64,000 nt of DNA from Perilla frutescens (lineage: Eukaryota; Streptophyta; Magnoliopsida; Lamiales; Lamiaceae): the NCBI GenBank assembly GCA_026008535.1, contig BRKX01000002.1:31921501-31985500 (forward strand). The letters run 5' to 3'. Shown one piece after another: positions 34,146-45,381 of the stretch. The notes beneath the pieces are model-generated. The model was not told the DNA's origin and searched no databases. It worked only from the letters and a program-made list of their open reading frames with translations. Within the stretch, counting starts at the first letter, position 1, and each line of letters starts with the position of its first letter. The position numbers were made by a program, and so were the translations under genes.

Positions 34146-35532
34146 TGATAGGACGTATTTTACTTGCTTTTATTGTTATCTTTTGGTGCCATTTCTCCTA
34201 ATTAATTGCCCTATACTTGTGTATTTTGGAAGAATGATGTGTTTGTTGAGTTGTGTAGGGATGTAGTACAGAGTTGGAGAAAAGGTCATGCTTTTGGTAC
34301 AAAAAGAATCTAAGTGAAGAAAGAGCAAAATTCGAGTCTGAGTAGATACGGCCGTAAGGGCTTGCCCCTGGAAAGTTGGAGCGAGTTTCTGGAATCTGAG
34401 CCTCTACACACGTTTTGGGCTTGCAAAATACAATTCTCGGCCCAAGTCCAGACCTGGACGCGGGAAGCCTCTTTTTCACCACCTTAATGAAGTATTTGCA
34501 TGGAAATTACCATGTTTATCTAGATTAGGATCTTATTTCCTAGTAGGACTCTATCTTTTTATGGTTAGTAGATATATATTAGGTTTTTAGCTTATTTTCA
34601 AGAGACAAGAGAATTCGCGCATGACGCAGACCAGAGAGACGTATTCCAGTGATTTTTTATTTCTTCTTCTTCATTATTTCATGGTGTTCTACTCCGTTAA
34701 TCATCAGCGTGATTTTATGATTATGCAATCAAGCTAAGTTCTTTTTATTCCGATGACCACTAACGAAGCCCTGGCCTAGCTAAATTGTGAGATCTATTTG
34801 TGTTTTTATCATTCAATTAATTTGCATGCATTTATTATTCTTTGTATTTCAAGTCGTTAATTATTTCGATGTTGCTAGATAGGTGCACATATTTAGTAAT
34901 TCAGAATTAATTAGTAGCCAATTAAACCGGTCATTCGTAATTGTGGTTTAAGTTTAATCAGTGACGAAACGGTTCTTCAGAACCAGGGAGAATAGCAATC
35001 TTAATTCACAGTCCTGCGTCAGAGTCTGTTAATTATGAATTGGGTTCCTCTAGATTTTAAGGTTGTCGACTCATTAAACCTATAGAGCGTCTCTTACGGT
35101 TGTCAGTCGATTAGGGAAATAATTGGTGAAGCGTCTTCCTGATTATCGAGAAACTACGGAGGAATTAGGCTGCGTCAGTAAGCGTCTTCGGTAGCTATAA
35201 CTGATTTGTATGTGTTAATTGAATTAATCTTTGCGTCGAGGATCAGTTTAGGTAAGCTAGGGTGGAGTTAATTGAAATCCAGAATATTTCTTCTCATATT
35301 TTAAATCCGTTCATTTTGTTAAATCGTGCATTTATTTTCTAATTTATTTATTAATTTCGTTCAGTTTATTATAAGCACAAAAACCCTCTGGAAAGTTTAG
35401 TTATACAGATTGGAAATATAGAGTAATTCTTGCCGGTCTCTTGGGAGACGATCTCGCTCATCGCTGTACTCTGCAGTAAGGGCTTACCGACGGAAGTCGG
35501 GACATTTATTTTTGGTGAAAAATGACGCACCA
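34146..35532 (+). repeat. 5' LTR
   Basis: Starts TGATAGGACG and ends GACGCACCA. It differs from the 3' LTR at about 48 positions by hand count (~3.5%), most of them C/T or A/G transitions. Confidence 0.95.
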
Positions 35533-35537
35533 AATTT

Positions 35538-35555
35538 TGGCGCCGTTGCCGGGGA
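35538..35555 (+). other. Primer-binding site (tRNA-Asp type)
   Basis: TGGCGCCGTTGCCGGGGA lies five bases after the LTR end, the site typical of Athila/Tat-type elements. Confidence 0.9.
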
Positions 35556-35624
35556 TCGGCTCTAAAAGCAGTGATTACTCGAAATTTTCAGTTTGTTATT
35601 TACTTTGGTTTTTTTTTCTGGTAC

Positions 35625-37064
35625 ATGACCCACTCCTCTGCAGAAGAAGATTTAGTGTTCGATCCGGAGCCAGAGCGAACGTTACACCGATTGAGGAGAG
35701 CTGCTAAGGAGTCTAAGGAGGCTTTCGAATCTGAACAAGGCACTCTTGGTATTGATCCACCTTTCAACATGGCCAATAATTTAAATTCGAACCGGCAAGA
35801 CCTTGCCGCAGGTGGAGACCTCATCCATACTAACGTTGTTGATCCTGAACTGGAGCCTCTCATCAGGGAACTCGGCCGCCTTTGGAGCAACAGACCTATC
35901 TGCACCGTGCTACCCCCGATTGCCAACAATGCAGAGATCCGACCTGCATTCATCCAAGTGTTACCGAAGTTTGGTGATTTTCCGGGAGAGAGTGCGTACA
36001 AGCACTTGTCTGAATTCGACCTCGTCTGCTCCACTCTGAGGCCGCAAGGCTTTACCGCCGATAATCTGAGGTTACTAACTTTTTCTCATACATTGCAGGG
36101 AAAGGCGAGAGACTGGTTGTTTGATCTTCCACCTAGGTCGATCACTACCTGGAATGAATTAGAGGAACAATTCCTACGTAAATTCTTCCCGGAGTCCCGA
36201 GCTGCAAACCTAAGGATGGCAATTAGCAGCATCAAACAAAAACCAAATGAGAGTTTAGTCGAGTACTGGGAACGATTTCAGCAGCTTTGTCGCAAGTGCC
36301 CAGACCACGGGTTCACGGATTACCAACTGCTAACAAATTACTTTTATCGTGGCATGTCTTCTTTTGATAGAAAAACTGTTGATGCTGCTAGCGGAGGATC
36401 TCTCACCAACAAGACCCTCGCCGAAGCCAAACAGCTCATCATTGACATGGCTTCTGGAGGACAGCAGTATGAAGAGGAAGACGAAGATAGACACCGGCCA
36501 GTAAGGACACTCGGCCGAGATGAAGGGTCAGGAGTGAATGAAAAGATAGATGCTCTTACTTCCCTGGTCCGAAGCCTTGCTGTGGCGCAGACAAGGCCAA
36601 ACCGCTGCGGAGTCTGTTCCGAGAACGGACACTTCACTGATGAGTGTCCCAATTTGCAACATTCTCCAACCGAGCAAGCATGCTATGGGTCCGGTGATGC
36701 GCAACAAGATGCCATGAGATGGAGGAATTATGACCCGTACTCAAATACGTACAGCCCAGGCTGGAGGGACCATCCTAATTCCAGCTGGAGGCAGCCAGAT
36801 CAGAAGATACCGGGAGTTTTGCTTAAGAGGCAGCCGCAAGACGGTCCATATGGGCATACTGACAAGTCTGCACCATCTATGAGTGAGATCATGAAGAGTC
36901 TCGAGCAGAGCACAAGCCTAGTGAACAGTCTAGCGCAGAGCCAAAAGGCCTTTCAGCAGGAGACACAAGCTGCCCTGGGTAGTATGGGCATGCAGATCAC
37001 TCAGCTCGCCACGCAAATGAACAAGATGCAGGCGAATCAAGGCAAACTCGTGCTGTCACTTTGA
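35625..37064 (+). CDS. gag: Athila-like gag, N-terminal and capsid part
   Basis: The frame is open from 35571, but the ATG at 35625 (MTHSSAEEDLVFDPEPE) avoids a hydrophobic, unlikely leader. An N-terminal charged region is followed by the retrotransposon gag/capsid domain (about 35930-36440; FGDFPGESAYKHLSEFD, GKARDWLFDLPPRSITTW, FFPESRAANLR, YWERFQQLC). A CX2CX4HX4C zinc knuckle (CGVCSENGHFTDEC) lies at about 36604-36648 and a Gln-rich coiled-coil tail follows. The frame ends at a TGA at 37062. Coding sequence continues in another frame just upstream of that stop (from about 37045, AVTLRS), so a frameshift separates it from the next segment. The capsid part itself is intact and might still assemble particles; this is inference. 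Confidence 0.9.
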   Translation: MTHSSAEEDLVFDPEPERTLHRLRRAAKESKEAFESEQGTLGIDPPFNMANNLNSNRQDLAAGGDLIHTNVVDPELEPLIRELGRLWSNRPICTVLPPIANNAEIRPAFIQVLPKFGDFPGESAYKHLSEFDLVCSTLRPQGFTADNLRLLTFSHTLQGKARDWLFDLPPRSITTWNELEEQFLRKFFPESRAANLRMAISSIKQKPNESLVEYWERFQQLCRKCPDHGFTDYQLLTNYFYRGMSSFDRKTVDAASGGSLTNKTLAEAKQLIIDMASGGQQYEEEDEDRHRPVRTLGRDEGSGVNEKIDALTSLVRSLAVAQTRPNRCGVCSENGHFTDECPNLQHSPTEQACYGSGDAQQDAMRWRNYDPYSNTYSPGWRDHPNSSWRQPDQKIPGVLLKRQPQDGPYGHTDKSAPSMSEIMKSLEQSTSLVNSLAQSQKAFQQETQAALGSMGMQITQLATQMNKMQANQGKLVLSL

Positions 37065-37768
37065 GAAGTACGGAGGAGTTAAACGAGTTGGGGGCCAAGA
37101 AGGAAGAAAAGAAGCCGGAAGGGCATACTGAAGGGCCGAAAAAAGAATCTGGTGAAAGGAATGAACAACCTGCTATGTCTCTTCTCTTTCAAACCGAGCT
37201 GAATCCACGAGGGAACATCAGTGTTGTGACCCTTCGAAGCGGCAAAGAATTGGTTGAGGTTGAAACAAAGAAGAAGAAAGACAACACACAGTGTGGGCAA
37301 ACTGCAGAAGCTGAAGACAGACCAAGCACAGAGGACAAACAATCTGTTGCCCCGTTTGCCCCTACTGAGGTACAAGTGCCACCTAAATATTCTAACCCTA
37401 TTAATGCAGCTCATTTTCCTTCCAGGTTAACAAGGCACAAGAAAGAGGAGGATGAGAAAGAGATCTTCAAGCTTTTCAAGAAAGTCGAGATCAATCTACC
37501 ATTGATTGATGCTATCAAGAAAGTCCCGAGATACGCGAAGTTCTTGAAAGAACTATGCTCTAAGAAGATAAGATATGGGAAAGATGCAAAGATCAAGGTG
37601 GGTGAGACTGTTTCAGCCGTTATTCAACGAAAATTACCTCAAAAATGCCGAGATCCAGATTCGGGGGAAGAAAGAGCAATCCGCGAGATAGTCCAGCAGC
37701 TGTACGCAGCCGAGGAGTTTCCAGCCAGAAAGCTGACAGGCCGTTTGCCCTTACCGACGGACACGTAA
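37046..37768 (+). pseudogene. gag C-terminal extension, cut before protease
   Basis: It continues gag in the +1-shifted frame: AVTLRSTEELNE, then MSLLFQTELNPRG, VTLRSGKELVE, PPKYSNPINAAHFPSRLT and KKVPRYAKFLKELCSKK. It reaches AVIQRKLPQKCRDPDS, the point where Athila-like proteins enter the aspartic protease. The protease is missing; the frame runs into unrelated codons and a TAA at 37766. It is separated from the upstream gag by the frameshift near 37045. Confidence 0.82.
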
Positions 37769-39621
37769 CTGATTTTACCATCTCATGTAAAGGCCCCCGT
37801 ACTGGAGTTGAAGGGGCAAGAATCAAGGTTGGTGGAGCTTCTGAAGAAACATAAAAGTGCGAGGATGGAAATGATTCCTTTCGACAGGGGTAGATCTGCT
37901 ACCTCCAAAATTGTCTCATGATCGAGTTCTACTTATGTCGAGCCTTGGACGTTAAATAAGGGTGCTTCTCGGGAGGCAACCTGAGATTTTATCACTTTCT
38001 TTTATTTTATTTCTTTTTTCTTTTTTCATTTAGTTGCTTATTTGTTTTCGTTTTAAAAAAAAATCTAGTCCAGCTCTTTCGTGTAGGTACCTTTTCTAGC
38101 GCTGCCCCTACCATTGCTGAGCTCATGAAGTTGTTTGACCAAGCTGAGCTACTGCACTTGAGCGTCGTCTATATGCCCAGAGCGTCGTCTGTATGCCCTT
38201 ACTGACCGTCTCTCCCCTTGCTTACGAGTTTGCCCTCTTTCTCTCCCTTTGTTTTTATTTTCTTTCATTCATGTTGTGTCCATTTTGTTGACTCTCTTTC
38301 CTACACAGTGAGGACACTGTGTTGTCTAAGTATGGAGGGGACAGTTGTTGTTTTTGTGTCTGTTTTTCTTAATGTAAAAAAAATAAAAAAAACTTTTGTG
38401 TTTTACTTGTTTTGGATAAGTAATAGCTGCCACGAATTGATGAGTATGAGGAGGAGGGTTGCAACTTGGTTTTAACTGGATTGTTGGTTGTTGTGTTGTG
38501 ATTGGAATATACCATACTTTGATGACTTCTTGAATGATGAATTATGCCTTTGATCATATTTTCTTGAGCTTATAAATGTAAGGTTTTGAGCCTATGAGCA
38601 TGACTTATCCTTAAAGAGCTCACCTTTCTTTGATGAGTGTGTCAGATTATGTTACTCAGTACTTGATTTGCTTTGTTGTCACGATTTTATTTCCCTCGAG
38701 TTTCAAGCATGAAAATGATTAAGGCAATTAGGATTTACCCACGCTTTGGCCTGAAGAAATATTCCATGCCCTGAATTGCCAATTAGTAAGCCTGTTTGAG
38801 CTTTAAATTCCAATTTTTTCTTATTTCAGCCACTATACACTTAGCCTTAGCCTTTAATTTTAGCCTGCTTTTGACCTTAAGAATGTGCAAGTTATTTTCT
38901 AACTGGTTGAGCTCAGTTAAAAAAGAGGTGATGCGGGAAGATTTGAAGGGCGATTTGATGCTCCTGTTCTACAAAAAAAAAGATAAAAAAAATAAGAAGA
39001 AGCAAAGCTTCGAAAAAATAAAGAAAGAAAATAAGAAAATAAAGAAATAGAACATCAAAGAGGAGTGAAAGAAATAAAAAAAAAGTGAATAAAGAAATGC
39101 CCTATGGTTATTTGTTTAAGAGCACCAGCTTTGAATTATAATTGTTGAGTAGTGCAGCTATGTTTGGACTCTACACTTTGAAATACTTGCATATTCTTAG
39201 TTTATTGAGCCACTCGTCCAAAAAGAATCCTACCTATAAACCCGAGCCCCATTACAACTCTTGGAGAAAGACCTTTTGATTCATGTGTGATCTTAATGAT
39301 TGATGATTTTAGTGACAGATGAGCAAATCTATGTTAAGAGTAACAAATCATGGCTTGTGTGAAATTCCATGTATCATTTTGCTTGTTGAGAGAATTAGAG
39401 TGAATCCTAGTGAGGGTGGGTCAATGTGTATAATTTTGACTTGAATGAAAGGCATTGATAGATTTCTTGAAACAACACAGGTTAATGGTTTGTGGTTGGT
39501 TGAGTTGTAATCCCTACTCCAAGTATTTTCCGGTTTGTGGAAGCTTATACTTGTTGGAGTCGTTTTAGTTTGGAGTCTGTGTTGTGTGTTTAGATATGCT
39601 TGAGGACGAGTATGGTTTAAA
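37769..39621 (+). other. Deleted polymerase region and 3' non-coding part of the retroelement
   Basis: A short vestige at about 37788-37860 (PVLELKGQ...LVELLKKHK in one frame) resembles the linker before reverse transcriptase in Athila-like elements. The TTCTCGGGAGGCAACC motif near 37968 is like the sequence following polymerase. The rest, to the polypurine tract, is non-coding. Confidence 0.65.
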
Positions 39622-39633
39622 TGTGGGGGGATT
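39622..39633 (+). other. Polypurine tract
   Basis: TGTGGGGGGATT lies directly before the 3' LTR. Confidence 0.85.
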
Positions 39634-41022
39634 TGATAGGACGTATTTTACTTGCTTTTATTGTTATCTTTTGGTGTCATTTCTCCTAATTAATTGTCCT
39701 ATACTTGTGTATTTTGGAAGAATGATGTGTTTGTTGAGTTGTGTAGGGATGTAGTACAAAGTTGGAGAAAAGGTCATGCTTTTGGTGCAAAAAGAATCTA
39801 AGTGAAGAAAGAGCAAAATTCGAGTCTGAGTAGATCCGGCCGTAAGGGCTTGCCGCTGGAAAGTTGGAGCGAGTTTCTGGAATCTGGGCCTCTATACACG
39901 CGTTTTGGGCTTGCAAAATACAATTCTCGGCCCAAGTCCAGACCTGGACGCGGGAAGCCTCTTTTCCACCGCCTTAATGAAGTATTTGCATGGAAATTAC
40001 CATGTTTATCTAGATTAGGATCTTATTTGCTAGTAGGACTCTATCTTTTTATGGTTAGTAGATATATATTAGGTTTTTAGCTTATTTTCAAGAGACAAGA
40101 GAATTCACGCACGACGCAGACCAGAGAGACGTATTCCGGCGATTTTTTATTTCTTCTTCTTCATTATTTCATGGTGTTCTGCTCCGTTAATCATCAGCGT
40201 GATTTTATGATTATACAATCAAGCTAAGTTCTTTTTATTCCGGTAACCACTAACGAAGCCCTGACCTAGCTAAACTGTGAGATCTATTTGTGCTTTTATC
40301 ATTCAATTAATTTGCATGCATTTGTTATTCTTTGTATTTCAAGTCGTTAATTGTTTCGATATTGCTAGATAGGTGCACATATTTAGTAATTCGGAATTAA
40401 TTAGTAGCCAAGTAAACCGGCCATCCGTAATTGTGGTTTAAGTTTAATTAGTGGCAAAACGGTTCTTCAGAACCAGGGAGAATAGCAATCTTAATTCACA
40501 GTCCTGCGTCAGAGTCTGTTAATTATGAATTGGGTTCCTCTAGATTTTAAGGCTGTCGACTCATTAAACCTATAGAGCGTCTCTTACGATTGTCAGTCGA
40601 TTAGGGAAATAATTGGTGAAGCGTCTTCCTGATTATCGAGAAACTACGGAGGAATTAGGCTGCGTCAGTAAGCGTCTTCGGTAGCTATAACTGATTTGTA
40701 TGTGTTAATTGAATTAATTTTTGCGTCGAGGATCAGTTTAGGTAAGCTAGGGTGGAGTTAATTGGAATCCGGAATATTTCTTCTCATATTTTAAATCTGT
40801 TCGTTTTGTTAAATCATGCATTTATTTTCTAATTTATTTATTAATTTCGTTCAGTTTATTATAAGCTCAAAAACCATTTGGAAAGTTTAGTTATGCAGAT
40901 TGGAAATATAGAGTAATTCTCGCCGGTCCCTTGAGAGACGATCTCGCTCATCGCTGTACTCTGCAGTAAGGGCTTACCGACGGAAGTCGGGACATTTATT
41001 TTTGGTGAAAAATGACGCACCA
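39634..41022 (+). repeat. 3' LTR
   Basis: Collinear with the 5' LTR throughout, with the same TGATAGG start and CACCA end, then the AGCTG target duplication. Confidence 0.95.
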
Positions 41023-41027
41023 AGCTG

Positions 41028-41944
41028 GAAAAACACAAAATTTCAATAAATATATAAACTTGATTTCATGGCTAGTGACTTTAGCAACCCTGAATTATGA
41101 ATTGGTACAATATACTTGACTGAGTTAATTATTAGGAATATAAATAATAATGTCAAATTCATGTGCAGAAAATGGCAAATTTTAAAATATTAATTTAGGA
41201 TAAATACAATTTTAAAGCATAATCTATACATTATTAGTTCAATTGGTTTTATGATTTCTTATTTTCGTAATCTAAACTCAGTAAAAATTCAATTTTTAAA
41301 TAATTTTAAATGACACCATGCGATCAAACAATCTGAACATTGATTTGAATTGCAATATTCGACCACATTCATATGACAGGTAATCCCCAAACTATATATT
41401 TTAAATATATTACTACATCAATTCAAAAATTATATATAAATATATAATCATATGTATGTAAATGCATAAATTAGTAATATAAATAAAATGTTTTAAAAAC
41501 TCAAATGTTATTTAAAATATGTAAAAAGTAAACAAAATTTATTAGTTTCATTGAATAAGGACCTGATATTATTAAACATATATAAAAGTAGAAGGACTTA
41601 TTAAAATAAAAATAATGTTAAAAATAAAAAAGTATAAGAAGTTGAGAAAATGAATTAGGAAAATAGAACGAACCGCTATATATATAGATGATTTAGTATG
41701 GTGCGGCGTGTTTTTAAAGCCATTCAATTCAACACAGTCTTATCCAACAGTGCTACTCAGTCTCAGTTGGAGTACGTCATTCATTTAATTCGACCGGATT
41801 ACATAAAATAACCAAAAAACATACGATTTTATCGTATGTAGTATCCACCGCTCATACATATAGTAGCACACACATTTTCACATGCAGTGTGTGCAAAGTA
41901 AACGATAAATATTACATACGATGTAAACCTATAAATTATAATAA
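41028..41944. other. Intergenic region downstream of the response regulator
   Basis: AT-rich with no gene; it presumably contains the 3' untranslated end of the response regulator gene. Confidence 0.45.
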
Positions 41945-44231
41945 TTATCTAGGAAAGCGGCAATTCTTGGACACGTGGCCTTCTGTCTGAGAGTCCGATG
42001 AATTTGCCAAGGTTGCTTTCCTCTTGTTAGCATTGGTGCAGTTCTTATCAATTTCACTGTCTTCTTTGTTAGCATCGTTAGCGTTTTCAATGTCGCAATT
42101 GGAGGTTTCGTTCGTTGTATTTAGAAGATGAGAATGAAGTTTTCTTAGGTCTGATAATTTCACAGGTTTCAATAAGAATTCTTCTGCTCCTCCTTCCAAA
42201 CACCTGCATGTTTAACAAACAAATCTAACTCAATATATAGCTCACTAAATACTAAATAGAGGTCGGTGGAGAGTAAACTAGCTCCATCAATATTTTGTAA
42301 TTAAGATTTTTTTTTAATTATTACTAGAGTTTAAATTTTTTGATTTAATAGTTGAATTAGAGAAGTCCCGGTAAAATTAATTCCTATATATAATTGTATT
42401 TAATTGGGCGAATTAATTTGCTCAAATTAAAAAAAAATGTATTTAATTGGCGCGAATCTGCTATTTCATGAAGGAATTGAAAATATATATAACTTATATT
42501 TTCTCCTAACTAATTGATATATCAGTTATATACTATTTTGGGTAAATAAGTAGTTTAGAATTTCATTGTTCTACATTATTTTTCATAATTCAGTCTCATT
42601 ATAGTAAATATTCCTGGTTGCAGCACTCTATATACCTATTCCACATACATGATAGGCATGTAAAGTATGTAAATTGTATGCATGGAAGATCGTTGAATTT
42701 CGGGATCGATCTATAATTTCATTTTTTTAATTAAAGAAAATGTTAAATGCAAAGAAAATAATTTTGAACGGAATAAAAAGAGCGAGTTCTGATTTTGCAT
42801 ACATATTAATCCTTGAAGGTACATTCTCAGATGACATGACCACAACTGGTACATCTTTCCAAGAAGAGTCCTGCAGAAAATTAATTCCCAATAAATTATG
42901 ACTTTTTAACAAAGAAGAAGAAGAAGACGACGACGAAGATGAAGAATCTCCTGATGAAGCAGAAATCATGAAGACGGTGTTTTTCCGGTCGAAAGTTATG
43001 AGTTTGAATATCGATAATTTTTAAATCAAGTTTGTTGTACGTAACTATTATGCAAAAAAGAGGTTTATCAAGAGCACATCCAAATAATAGGGGCAATGGA
43101 TTCCTCTAGCTTGTTATCGAAAAAAAAAAATTGAATAAGATTTTATAAGGCCGTGTTGAATTAACCAACCTTAATTCTTTTTAGTAAATCATAACCACTG
43201 ATTCCAGGCATGCTATAATCTGTCATGATCAGGTTAACCTTTGATACCTGCAATTCGATAAAAAAAAAAAAAAAAAAGGCATAAATTGCTGATATAAATT
43301 ATAACATAAATATGTTTTGTAATTTTGTATAAAGTTTTTATTGGGATTAAGTTTTCACTGGGTCTGATCTGTATAAATGTCTGTCAGAGAATATTGCTAC
43401 AGTAATAAATTTGAAAGGGGAGAAAAAGGATCAACTTTAGGTTTTAAAGGCTAAAAGTTTTTACCAACTTTAACTTTTTTACTAGTTTTGGAATGTTAAC
43501 TTTGTCAAAATTTTCATCCTTCAATCATGGACACTGTAGCCTCTTTTTTGGTGTACTGCTGGAAAAATATATAAAAGTTTACCCCTGCACATTTTAATAG
43601 TACCACAGTAAATTAAACCACCTTTTTAATTTTCTCCTATGATAATTGTTTGCAAAGTTAATCTCCTATGTCGCTTGCATTTTATTTCATCTGTGCATGT
43701 GCCATGTTTTATGAGAATACCATACTATATATGTATTATAATATACGTTCATGATAAAACAAAAATAAAAATACGAATAATTATATGCCGCAAAGAAAAA
43801 TTAAAATATTAATGCAATCTTTCTTAATTTCTTATTCTTGGATTAATTAGGTTTTTGCTAGAATAATACGATATATAATGATTCAGAGGTACCCAAATCT
43901 AGAAAAAAATAAATTAACTAACCCCACCAGATGTGACAAAACATGTATGTTGTTGGATGTTCAAAAGCATGGAAATTAATTTTATAATTTGGAAAATGCA
44001 TTTCGATTTTTTCTTTATAATCAGAGGTATTAATCATACCTCTGATTTTGACGGTGAAGATTCACAAGAAATTGTTGTGGGTGATGAGGATGATGGCGGT
44101 GATGAAGTTTCATATTCATTTTCTTCATGAATATTTACCAACCCCAGATATTCCAGAGCCTTATCTCCAGAGTCCACGCATGTAACTGCATCATATTTAA
44201 TTTTACTATATAACTTATAAAATTCATTCAC

Positions 44232-44262
<31 letters not shown>

Positions 44263-44263
44263 T

Positions 44264-44297
<34 letters not shown>

Positions 44298-44452
44298 CCT
44301 TGGTATGAAGAAACGGTGAGGAGCCTCTCCAAGAGCTTTCTGTCAATATTACTATCATCCACAGCCAATACATGGAAAAGCTGTTTTTCTTGGTCAATAA
44401 GGTGCTCATCGCTTGAGCAATCAGTTGCTGAATCTATATCCATCAACACCAT
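41945..44452 (-). CDS. Type-A response regulator (ARR8/ARR9-like), five exons
   Basis: Exons 44452-44299, 44185-44040, 43247-43170, 42870-42803 and 42203-41945 join in phase with GT-AG introns to give 234 residues. The receiver domain is complete: acidic pair in HVLAVDDSNIDRKLLERLL (exon 1), phospho-acceptor Asp in VNLIMTDYSMPGISGYDLL (exon 3), Ser in VPVVVMSSENVPSRI (exon 4) and Lys in EEFLLKPVKLSDL (exon 5). There is no DNA-binding B-motif, and the C-terminal tail is short and polar, so it is type-A. A Ser-rich acidic insert (about 30 residues, exon 2 end) precedes the phospho-acceptor strand. Type-A regulators receive phosphate from His-phosphotransfer proteins in cytokinin signalling and damp the response. 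The orthology to ARR8/ARR9 is a guess from the layout. Confidence 0.93.
44231..44298. repeat. (TA)n-(GA)n microsatellite in intron 1 of the response regulator
   Basis: Runs of TA then GA fill most of the 113-bp first intron and end directly at the splice donor of exon 1. Confidence 0.9.
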
Positions 44453-44954
44453 CCAATAGGTATGTTGTATGTATATATTCCGAGAATTGTATGTGTGTGT
44501 GTGTGTGTGTTTTGACGTTTTCTTGAGGAGTGGGAACTTCTTCTTGTTCTTTCTTTGTTATTATGATGAACAAGTGTGTGTAGTGTGGATGGAGGTGGAG
44601 AGAGAGAGCTAGAGAGAGAGAGGCGCAGGTTTTATTGAGTAGTTGAGAAGCAAAATCTGCGTGTGCAGAAGATGTTGGTTATGGTTATAGAGGAATAGCT
44701 TGGATAGTGTGTGTTAGTGCAAGGTAAAGAGTGAGGACACATAATTAAACAACAATAGTGAATAGAGTGTGAGTGATCCTTCTCACTAGATTCTCTTTTT
44801 TGGACACCCTTCCCTCTTGGTACAACTACTCATGCTGCCATCCCCCTCTACTTGTGGGCCCCCCATTCTCCCTTTTCCATTTCAATTTTATTATTTTTTT
44901 TCTTTTAAATTTATACTTCAATTTTCTACAAACCAGAAGGAACTTTAATTTTAA
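44453..44954. other. Upstream region of the response regulator
   Basis: Non-coding, with (GT)n and (GA)n tracts. It is the likely promoter and leader of the response regulator gene; no convincing TATA box was pinned. Confidence 0.4.
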
Positions 44955-44981
44955 CTAGTATTTATCTTGTGCGATGCACAA
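44955..44981 (-). mobile_element. Helitron-like 3' end
   Basis: On the minus strand the hairpin TTGTGCATCGCACAA is followed by GATAAATA and CTAG, then T. This is the hairpin-CTAG-T arrangement of Helitron 3' termini. The matching 5' end was not found. Confidence 0.4.
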
Positions 44982-45350
44982 ATAATTATTATTTTTTAGA
45001 TTTGTAATATTATGATTATTTTTGAATTCTATATGTTGTGTCCAATTTTTAAAAATTAATAAAATGATATGCACATGCGTTAATTAATTAGATAAGAAGA
45101 TCAATTTTGTGTAGTTACGACAAATGAAAAGAAAATTAATTAATTTTAGGAATTAAATGAAAATCCATATTAGAAAGACCGAATTGAAATATTTCAAATG
45201 ACACAATTTTATAAATAGAAATGTATAATTGTCCACAATCAAAGAATGTTTGATTTCTTTGAATATATGACATATATAAAAAATATAATTATTTAATTAC
45301 TTTAAATGATGAAATTGAAATAAAAAATAATAATAAACTATTGCAAATTA

Positions 45351-45381
<31 letters not shown>

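Larger units (their letters stand above)
34146..41022 (+). mobile_element. Complete gag-only Athila-like LTR retrotransposon
   Basis: The two LTRs (34146-35532, 39634-41022) are flanked by the 5-bp target duplication AGCTG (34141-34145, 41023-41027). A tRNA-Asp-type primer site follows the 5' LTR and a G-rich polypurine tract precedes the 3' LTR. The 4.1-kb interior encodes gag only. Protease, reverse transcriptase, RNase H and integrase are absent apart from a short polymerase-linker vestige. It therefore depends on another element for movement. Confidence 0.95.

Noticed and set aside
37061..37070. Programmed frameshift between the two gag segments of the LTR element
   Set aside because: The segments are parts of one gag protein in relatives, and no slippery sequence is apparent; an ordinary frameshift mutation is simpler.
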